NCBI GenBank assembly: GCA_958402795.1 | Contig: CATXUX010000002.1 | Coordinates: forward strand, 62,001 to 126,000 | From: an uncultured Lachnospiraceae bacterium | GTDB taxonomy: Bacteria; Bacillota; Clostridia; Lachnospirales; Lachnospiraceae | DNA: 64,000 nt | Direction: 5' to 3' | Notes under the pieces: model-generated | Told to the model about the DNA's origin: nothing | The model's database searches: none | What the model saw: the letters and a program-made list of their open reading frames with translations, nothing else | Position numbers and translations under genes: made by a program | In this document: in pieces, positions 26,813-33,099 of the stretch | Layout: each line of letters opens with the position of its first letter | How positions within the stretch are numbered: the first letter of the stretch is position 1

Positions 26813-27244
26813 TTGGATGTAATCAGAGCAGAAAAGACATGGCAGCAGGCGGGGAATCATTATGTCCGGACGGAGGCTATGGTAAAGGGGTTTCAGATTC
26901 CTCTTGAGATGGAATTTGATTCTTACGATACAGCGAATGCAAAATATATTGTCGCACTTGACGGTGTCCTGCCGGTGGGAACATGCAGACTGCGCCTGAC
27001 AGGAGATAAAACAGGAAAAATAGAGCGGGTATGCGTGCTGGAATCATACCGGAAGAAAGGCGTCGGACGTCAGGTGATCCAGGGTGCAGAGAAATGGCTG
27101 GAACAGCTTGGGGTAAAGAAGATCATTATTACAAGCAGGGAAGAAGCGGCAGGCTTCTACGAGAAGCTTGGCTATCGGGCGGACTGGTCAAAGAAAGAAG
27201 GAACAGGACAGTTTGTCTGCGTGTATACAGAGAAAGAGTTATGA
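26813..27244 (+). CDS. GNAT-family N-acetyltransferase
   Basis: A 143-residue GNAT protein. The acetyl-CoA loop reads RVCVLESYRKKGVGRQVIQG, followed by the helix and the C-terminal strand GFYEKLGYRAD. The substrate cannot be told, but in Bacillus S-alkylcysteine loci a GNAT enzyme acetylates the S-substituted cysteine and an M20 enzyme later deacetylates it, and both types are adjacent here. Start codon is a TTG at 26813, chosen for its AGGGAGG site nine bases upstream; the next in-frame ATG would delete the first strand. A terminator follows. Confidence 0.85.
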   Translation: MDVIRAEKTWQQAGNHYVRTEAMVKGFQIPLEMEFDSYDTANAKYIVALDGVLPVGTCRLRLTGDKTGKIERVCVLESYRKKGVGRQVIQGAEKWLEQLGVKKIIITSREEAAGFYEKLGYRADWSKKEGTGQFVCVYTEKEL

Positions 27245-27266
27245 CGTGTGTGCGATCATAAAAAAC

Positions 27267-27306
27267 GGGTTGATATAAATTTATTTTATATCAGCCTATT
27301 TTTTTT
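27267..27306 (+). terminator. Terminator after the GNAT gene
   Basis: GGTTGATATA pairs with TATATCAGCC (one G-U), followed by eight to nine T. Confidence 0.9.
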
Positions 27307-27310
27307 GCAT

Positions 27311-27342
27311 ATTAGACAGCGCTTTTGCTCTGTGGTAGTATA
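27311..27342 (+). promoter_or_regulatory. Probable regulated promoter of the GST-like/ABC operon
   Basis: ATTAGACAG..CTCTGTGGTAGTATA; as a promoter TAGACA, 17 bases, TAGTAT. It is the second copy of the motif found before the C-S lyase gene, with identical spacing. Confidence 0.6.
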
Positions 27343-27434
27343 ACTGACATGGAAAACATATTAACCAGATAGGAAAATGGGAACTGAAAAAGCAGATCAG
27401 AACATCTGAAGACGTTCAGAAGGAGGAATGATAC

Positions 27435-28499
27435 ATGTCACAGTATGAATATGAAATCGTGAACGGAAGAAAAATCAGAGTACGGCCGACAGAAGGAAAG
27501 GAGGTCGATGAAAACGGATACTTCCACAGGCAGAAGAACCTGTTTACAGAGGGTTTTGGCGAAGGGAAGAATCCTGTGGAAAAGGGAAGATACCATCTGG
27601 TGTGGGCAAAGCTCTGCCACTGGTCGAACCGGGCGTCTATCGTAAGAGAATTGCTCGGCCTGGAGGATGCGATCAGTGTAAATCGTGTCAGTCACGGCAG
27701 GCATCAGAAGAATCTGGGATGGGAATTTACAGAGAATGAGGATCATATTGATCCGGTTCTCGGCATTCAGTTTTTAAGCGAAGCATACTACAAAGCAGAT
27801 GAAGACTATGATGGAAGGACTACGGTTCCGGCATTGATTGATATTAAGACCGGCAAGGTGGTAAACAACGATTACAACAAATTGACCAACTATTTTGAAG
27901 TAGAATTCGGACGCTTTCATAAAAAGGATGCACCAGACCTGTACCCGGAGGCGCTGAGAAAAGAGATCGATGAGATCAATGAATGGCTCTTTGACAACAT
28001 CAATAACGGCGTATACAAACCCACTTTTGCAACTTCAAAGGAAGCATACTGGGACGCCTACAATTCCTTCTACGCGGCGATGGACATTCTGGAGGAAAGG
28101 CTTTCCACAAGGAGATTTCTGCTGGGTGATTATGTGACAGACAGTGATGTAAGGCTGTATGTCACTCTTGCCAGGCTGGATATCCGCTATACCTGGCAGT
28201 TGGGGCATACAAAGAAGCGCCTGATCGATTATCCGAATCTGTGGGGATATGCAAGAGATCTGTATCAGATCCCGGCTTTTAAACATAATACATATTTTCG
28301 CGATTTTGCAAATCCGGGAAGTAAGAAGACAGGTGGAACATTTGAGTCATTTAACGCAAGATTTCTGGATGAAATCAATTTCGACGCATACTGGGGAGCA
28401 CCCCATAACCGGGCGCATTTAAGCGGGGATCCGGGAAATAAATTTTTGACAGAAGGGCAGGAGGGATCATCATGGCAGAATTTGAATACACAGAGGTAA
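27435..28499 (+). CDS. Glutathione S-transferase family protein, glutathionyl-hydroquinone reductase-like (copy 1)
   Basis: A 354-residue member of the Xi-class GST/YqjG-ECM4 group. The thioredoxin-like N-terminal half has the redox site as Cys61 in AKLCHWSNRAS (usual form CPWAHR), then TTVPALID and NDY; the helical C-terminal half has LLGDYVTDSDVRLYVTLARLD. Known homologs use glutathione to reduce S-glutathionyl hydroquinones. Clostridia often do not make glutathione, so the substrate may be imported thiol adducts. ATG preceded by AAGGAGGAATG. A second, homologous copy starts 28 bases before its end. Confidence 0.88.
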   Translation: MSQYEYEIVNGRKIRVRPTEGKEVDENGYFHRQKNLFTEGFGEGKNPVEKGRYHLVWAKLCHWSNRASIVRELLGLEDAISVNRVSHGRHQKNLGWEFTENEDHIDPVLGIQFLSEAYYKADEDYDGRTTVPALIDIKTGKVVNNDYNKLTNYFEVEFGRFHKKDAPDLYPEALRKEIDEINEWLFDNINNGVYKPTFATSKEAYWDAYNSFYAAMDILEERLSTRRFLLGDYVTDSDVRLYVTLARLDIRYTWQLGHTKKRLIDYPNLWGYARDLYQIPAFKHNTYFRDFANPGSKKTGGTFESFNARFLDEINFDAYWGAPHNRAHLSGDPGNKFLTEGQEGSSWQNLNTQR

Positions 28500-29509
28500 A
28501 TGGAAGAAAGGTAAGACTTCGTCCGAAAGAAACAGCAAGAGAGATTGATGAGTACGGCAACTTCCACCGTCAGCCAAACCGCTTTACAAAAGGATTTGGA
28601 GAAGGAGAGAACCCGGTGGAGAAAGACCGGTACATTCTCTTCTGGGCAAAAGGATGCAACTGGTCAAACCGGGCGTCGATTGTCAGAGAACTTCTGGGAC
28701 TGGAAGACGCGATCAAGGCAGAGATTGTAGACTGGACAGACCGGGATGAGAACCTGGGGTGGGAGTTTGTAAATTCTCCTGATTCCGTAAACCCCGAGAC
28801 GGGTGCTCAGTTTTTAAGCGAATTATACTATAATGCAGACGACAACTACGCCGGAAGGACTACAGTGCCCGCTCTCGTGGACTATCGGGAAAAAAAGGTA
28901 GTGAATAACGACTATCATAAACTTACCAACCATTTCGAGACGGCATTTCGTCCGTTTCATAAAAAAGATGCGCCGGATCTGTATCCCGAGGAATTAAGAG
29001 ACGAGATTGACCGGCTGAATATATGGCTCTTTGAGAATGTAAATAATGCGGTATACAGAGCACAGTTTGCCCAGTCTCTTCAGGCGTTCTCCGACGGCTA
29101 TGAGACGTTCTTTGCCGGACTGGACGCCATGGAAGAAAGACTCTCGGACAGAAGATTTTTGTTCGGTGATTATGTGACGGATAGTGATGTGAGGCTGTTT
29201 ACCACTCTGGCACGACTGGATGTAGGGTACTCACGGAATATCGGACCGTGCAAACACAGGCTGGTGGATTATCCGAATCTGTGGGGATATGCAAGAGATC
29301 TGTATCAGATCCCGGCATTTTATCATAATACCTATTTCCATGATTTTGCCTCAAGCAGAGACCCCAAAGAGGCAGGGGAAGATTACTGGACCAATGTATA
29401 TTACGATATTGTCGTTCCGGCGACTGATTTTGACACAATCTGGAAGACGGACACCGGAAGGGAGGCGCAAAGCAGCGATCCCGCACATAAGTTCCGGCTT
29501 GAAAAATAA
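28472..29509 (+). CDS. Glutathione S-transferase family protein, glutathionyl-hydroquinone reductase-like (copy 2)
   Basis: A 345-residue tandem paralog of the previous gene with the same layout; the redox Cys62 is in AKGCNWSNRAS and the C-terminal domain carries LFGDYVTDSDVRLFTTLARLD. The two differ at many positions throughout, including the residue after the active Cys, so they are diverged duplicates and not a fresh copy. It has its own CAGGAGGG ribosome site inside the end of copy 1 and leads into the amino-acid ABC importer 66 bases later. Confidence 0.88.
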   Translation: MAEFEYTEVNGRKVRLRPKETAREIDEYGNFHRQPNRFTKGFGEGENPVEKDRYILFWAKGCNWSNRASIVRELLGLEDAIKAEIVDWTDRDENLGWEFVNSPDSVNPETGAQFLSELYYNADDNYAGRTTVPALVDYREKKVVNNDYHKLTNHFETAFRPFHKKDAPDLYPEELRDEIDRLNIWLFENVNNAVYRAQFAQSLQAFSDGYETFFAGLDAMEERLSDRRFLFGDYVTDSDVRLFTTLARLDVGYSRNIGPCKHRLVDYPNLWGYARDLYQIPAFYHNTYFHDFASSRDPKEAGEDYWTNVYYDIVVPATDFDTIWKTDTGREAQSSDPAHKFRLEK

Positions 29510-29575
29510 GATAAAAAACGAAAAAGGGAAGGAGAAAATCCGGCCATTTTCTAATGCGGCCGGGTGGTGATGAAG

Positions 29576-30457
29576 ATGAAGAAGACAAAGAAGACGATAG
29601 CAGGGATTTTGGCAGTGATTCTGGCGGCGGGAACAATCCTGACCGGCTGCCGGAAGAGTACGGCGCCGGATGATGCGGCTAAGAGCAAAGATCAAGAGAC
29701 ACAGACGATCACGATAAAGGCGGCTACAGGCGGAAGTCCGAAACCATACGTATATGTGGATGAAGAGAATCAGCCGGCAGGTTATGATATAGAAGTATTA
29801 AAGGAAGTATTTGACCGGCTTCCCCAGTATGAGCTGACCTTTGAGGTAACGGATTTTTCGTCGGTGTTTACAGGTTTGAACAGCGGATCCTACCAGATCG
29901 GCGTCAACAACTTTTCTTATAATAAAGAGCGAGGAGAATCTTACTTGTATTCTTATCCGTATGACAAGATCGGATATGTATTTGTTACAAAGAAAGGCGC
30001 CGAACCGATTTCATCCTTTGAAGAGGCAGCAGGCAAGAGCTTTGAAGGTTCAGCGGGAGTCAGTGTTACGACTGCGGTAGAGGCATGGAATGAAAAAAAT
30101 CCGGACGAGACCATCGGCATCACTTACACAGACAGCGACACGGCAGTGCTTCTGCAGCATATAGAAGATGGAACGGTTGATTTCGGTATCATTGATGTGG
30201 CAATGTACAACGAATATCAGAAGGAGTACAGCTTCGATGTGGTGGGAACAGAGATTCCGGAGGACGAGGCAAAACAAATTGCGGACAATACATATGCCTA
30301 CTATATCTTTCCAAAAGATCAGGGAGAACTCCGCGACGCGGTAAACGGGGTGTTAAAGGAACTTCAGGCTGACGGCACATTGACGGAACTCAGTGAGAAA
30401 TGGTTTGGACAGGATACGGCGCCGGAGGCAGAACGATTTGAGGAGACGATCAACTAA
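29576..30457 (+). CDS. Amino-acid ABC transporter substrate-binding lipoprotein (cystine type)
   Basis: A 293-residue binding protein. With the ATG at 29576 the signal is basic-hydrophobic ending ILTGC, lipobox Cys25; ATG at 29570 and GTG at 29564 are also in frame and the ribosome site is poor. The mature part has the family-3 fold pattern: KPYVYVDEENQPAGYDIEVLKEVF, the ligand-binding middle FTGLNSGSYQIGVNNFSY, and a C-terminal DGTLTELSEKWFGQD. It resembles cystine/polar amino-acid binders such as TcyA/TcyK. Its stop overlaps the permease start (TAATG). Confidence 0.9.
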   Translation: MKKTKKTIAGILAVILAAGTILTGCRKSTAPDDAAKSKDQETQTITIKAATGGSPKPYVYVDEENQPAGYDIEVLKEVFDRLPQYELTFEVTDFSSVFTGLNSGSYQIGVNNFSYNKERGESYLYSYPYDKIGYVFVTKKGAEPISSFEEAAGKSFEGSAGVSVTTAVEAWNEKNPDETIGITYTDSDTAVLLQHIEDGTVDFGIIDVAMYNEYQKEYSFDVVGTEIPEDEAKQIADNTYAYYIFPKDQGELRDAVNGVLKELQADGTLTELSEKWFGQDTAPEAERFEETIN

Positions 30458-31194
30458 TGACGGATTTATTTGACATCAGGCTGGTATTTACCCAGATACC
30501 GGAGCTTTTGAAATATCTGCCTGTCACCATGGAACTGGCCGTAGTCTCTATGGTGGTCAGCCTGATATTGGGACTGCTCCTTGCACTGGTAAAGCTAAAG
30601 GAAATACCGATATTAAAATCGGTCTGTAATGTATATATATCGATCATCCGGGGAACGCCGATACTGGTACAGCTCTATGTAACATATTTTGGAATCCCGA
30701 TGATTTTGAAATATATCAATTATAGATATGGCACATCTTATAATATTAACGGCGTGGCGCCGATTGTCTATGCTTTTGTGGCTCTGGCAGTCAATCAGTC
30801 CGCATACAATGCGGAGATCTTACGGGCATCGCTTCAGTCTGTAGATAAAGGCCAGACAGAGGCGGCCCACGCGCTGGGCATGACGTATTTTCAGGCGTTA
30901 AGAAGAATCATACTGCCGGAGGCGTTTGTGGTGGCTCTGCCCTCTCTTGGCAATGCGTTTATCGGACTGATCAAAGGCACGTCACTTGCTTTTACCTGTT
31001 CCGTAGTAGAGATGACGGCGGCGGGAAAGATCATAGGCGGCCGGACATACCGGTATTTTGAAGTGTATGTGTCACTGGCTATTATTTACTGGATTATCAC
31101 CGTCGTAATTGAACGGCTGCTCGCGTGGCTGGAGAGAAAGATCAGTGTTCCGGAGGAAGCACCGGAACTTCTGGAAGAAGGGGACGAGGCATGA
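30457..31194 (+). CDS. Amino-acid ABC transporter permease
   Basis: A 245-residue HisM/TcyL-type permease with five helices. The EAA loop that docks the ATPase reads EAAHALGMTYFQALRRIILP. The N-terminal PVTMELAVVSMVVSLILGLL and RGTPILVQLYVTYFGIP are typical of polar amino-acid permeases. There is one permease gene, so it should act as a homodimer. Overlaps the ATPase gene by four bases (ATGA). Confidence 0.93.
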   Translation: MTDLFDIRLVFTQIPELLKYLPVTMELAVVSMVVSLILGLLLALVKLKEIPILKSVCNVYISIIRGTPILVQLYVTYFGIPMILKYINYRYGTSYNINGVAPIVYAFVALAVNQSAYNAEILRASLQSVDKGQTEAAHALGMTYFQALRRIILPEAFVVALPSLGNAFIGLIKGTSLAFTCSVVEMTAAGKIIGGRTYRYFEVYVSLAIIYWIITVVIERLLAWLERKISVPEEAPELLEEGDEA

Positions 31195-31949
31195 TAAAGA
31201 TTCGGAATTTATCGAAGAAATTTAAAAATAACATAGTACTCTCAGAAATTGACCTGACGATCCATCAGGGAGATGTGGTGGCAGTCATCGGACCTTCCGG
31301 AACCGGAAAATCAACGCTTCTGCGTTGTATTAACGGTCTGGAGCGTCCGGAGTCCGGAACAGTTGAAATTGATGGCAGACAGATGAATCTCGCCCATATT
31401 AAGAAAAAAGAGCGGACGGATCTGTGCAAAGAGACCGGTATGGTATTTCAGAATTTTAACCTGTTTACGAAAAAAACAGCGCTTGAGAACGTAATGGAAG
31501 GGCTGACGATCGTAAAGAAGATGGACAAAAAGGAAGCGGAACAAAGAGCAAGACGACAGCTTAAAAACGTAGGTCTTCTTGATCATGCCAATCATTATCC
31601 AAGACACATGTCGGGAGGTCAGCAGCAGAGAGTGGCGATCGCCAGAGCGCTTGCCATGGAGCCGAAGCTCCTCCTTCTCGATGAACCGACGTCTGCGCTG
31701 GATCCGGAACTGGTAGGCGAGGTGCTGGATACGATCCGCAAGGCGGCGGAGGAAGGATATACGATGCTCCTTGTGTCTCATGAGATGAGTTTTGTGAGAA
31801 ATGTGGCCAACCGTGTGATTTTTCTTGACGGCGGACGGATCCTGGAAGACGGAACGCCAAGAGAGGTCTTTGAAAACCCGAAAAATGAAAGAGTCAGGGA
31901 ATTTTTTGCGAAAATCAGCAGACTGGAAGCACCAGAGTATTATATCTGA
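31191..31949 (+). CDS. Amino-acid ABC transporter ATPase
   Basis: A 252-residue ATPase of the polar amino-acid group: Walker A GPSGTGKST near residue 34, Q-loop in GMVFQNFNLF, signature MSGGQQQRVAIARALAMEP, Walker B LLLLDEPTSALDPEL, and the H-loop VSHEMSFV. It completes the cystine-type importer and the operon. Confidence 0.94.
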   Translation: MIKIRNLSKKFKNNIVLSEIDLTIHQGDVVAVIGPSGTGKSTLLRCINGLERPESGTVEIDGRQMNLAHIKKKERTDLCKETGMVFQNFNLFTKKTALENVMEGLTIVKKMDKKEAEQRARRQLKNVGLLDHANHYPRHMSGGQQQRVAIARALAMEPKLLLLDEPTSALDPELVGEVLDTIRKAAEEGYTMLLVSHEMSFVRNVANRVIFLDGGRILEDGTPREVFENPKNERVREFFAKISRLEAPEYYI

Positions 31950-32005
31950 TGATTTTTGAAAAGCGGGTAACGATTATGATTGAGGAGGACATGTGTTTTT
32001 ACTGC

Positions 32006-32029
32006 GGCCGCGCATTGTAATGCGCGGCC
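32006..32029. terminator. GC-rich hairpin between convergent operons
   Basis: GGCCGCGCATT and AATGCGCGGCC form a long perfect stem with a minimal loop. It sits between the ABC ATPase gene (plus) and hypB (minus). Neither side has a proper T tract, so it may end transcripts weakly or protect 3' ends. Confidence 0.5.
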
Positions 32030-32058
32030 TTGTTACGATGGATTCCTATATTTTACTG

Positions 32059-32727
32059 TTACTGGTTCCACTCCTGAACCTGACTGCAAAGCCATTCGGT
32101 CCACGCTTCGGCGCCTTCGCCGGTTTTTGCCGAGATGGGGAAGATTTCCAGTTTCGGGTTGCGCATATGTGCATATTCGACTACCTTCTCCATATCGAAG
32201 TCAAAATAGGGCAGTACATCGATCTTGTTGATGATCAGTACGTCGCAGACAGTGAAGATCAAAGGATATTTGAGCGGCTTGTCATGTCCTTCCGGCACGG
32301 AGAGGATCATGGCGTTTTTCACGGCTCCGGTATCAAATTCTGCCGGGCAGACCAGATTTCCCACGTTCTCGAGGATCGCCAGATCCAGATCCTCTGTTCC
32401 CAGCTCCCGTAGTCCCTGCTCCGTCATTCCTGCGTCCAGATGGCACATGCCTCCGGTGTGGAGCTGAATGCTTTTGACACCTGTGGTGGCAATCTGCTCT
32501 GCATCCACAGCGCCGTCAATATCTGCCTCCATGACACCGATACGCAGGTCATCTTTCAGTGCTTCGATGGTTCGTTTCAGTGTCGTTGTTTTTCCCGAGC
32601 CGGGGGAGGACATCAGGTTCAGCAGGAAGGTCTTTTCCTGCTTGAGTTCCCGGCGTATGCGGTCAGCCTCCCGGTCGTTGTCCGCAAAAACACTTTCTTT
32701 GATTTCAATTACTCTGACATTGTCCAT
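32059..32727 (-). CDS. hypB: Hydrogenase/urease nickel insertion GTPase HypB
   Basis: A 222-residue SIMIBI-class GTPase. The P-loop SSPGSGKTTT is at residues 40-49, MEADIDGAVDAEQI holds the switch region, GGMCHLDAGM carries the Cys-His of the metal site, and NKIDVLPYFDFDM is the base-recognition segment. The N-terminal His-rich nickel store and the CCCGC-like motif of some HypB proteins are absent. It normally loads nickel into [NiFe]-hydrogenase. It lies 24 bases after hypA in the operon, behind a GGAG site. No hydrogenase genes are in the window. Confidence 0.93.
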   Translation of the reverse strand: MDNVRVIEIKESVFADNDREADRIRRELKQEKTFLLNLMSSPGSGKTTTLKRTIEALKDDLRIGVMEADIDGAVDAEQIATTGVKSIQLHTGGMCHLDAGMTEQGLRELGTEDLDLAILENVGNLVCPAEFDTGAVKNAMILSVPEGHDKPLKYPLIFTVCDVLIINKIDVLPYFDFDMEKVVEYAHMRNPKLEIFPISAKTGEGAEAWTEWLCSQVQEWNQ

Positions 32728-32751
32728 GTTGTTGTCTCCTCTGGTATGATT

Positions 32752-33099
32752 TTATCCGGTTACTTCAATATCCCGGATCCGCAGCTCGTTCCCCGTTACA
32801 AGATAGGTGTCGTCACTGCCGCAGTTCGGGCATTTTTTTGCGTAGGCGGTGGTCTGGTAGGTCTTTTTACATGTCCTGCAGTAGGAAATTCCTTCGAGAA
32901 TAATCATCTCCAGTTCTGCTTCCCGCAGATATTCGGTCTTTTGCTTCGCCCACTCAAAGCAGTCTGAGAAGTAGGAGGGAACGATGGAGGAAACCTCGCC
33001 GACTTCCAGTGTCAGTTTTGTAACTTTTTCTACCTGATTTTCACGTGCGGTTTCCTCCACCCGGTCGATCACATGAAGTACGATTCCCAGCTCATGCAT
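32752..33099 (-). CDS. hypA: Nickel metallochaperone HypA
   Basis: A 115-residue HypA. The N-terminus MHELGIV holds the nickel-binding His2, and the zinc site is Cys74, Cys77, Cys90 and Cys93 (CRTC and CPNC). I start at 33099 because the mature protein must begin MHE; upstream in-frame codons lie within the flavoprotein gene. Its start overlaps that gene's end by eight bases, so expression is coupled to the flavoprotein. Confidence 0.93.
   Translation of the reverse strand: MHELGIVLHVIDRVEETARENQVEKVTKLTLEVGEVSSIVPSYFSDCFEWAKQKTEYLREAELEMIILEGISYCRTCKKTYQTTAYAKKCPNCGSDDTYLVTGNELRIRDIEVTG

Noticed and set aside
29199..29695. Minus-strand frames opposite the end of GST-like copy 2
   Set aside because: Low-complexity translation, no ribosome site, and the plus-strand genes are well supported.
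31977..32021. 14-codon frame encoding MIEEDMCFYCGRAL after the ABC ATPase gene
   Set aside because: The CxxC is attractive, but the frame ends inside a hairpin and has no properly spaced ribosome site; it is probably chance.
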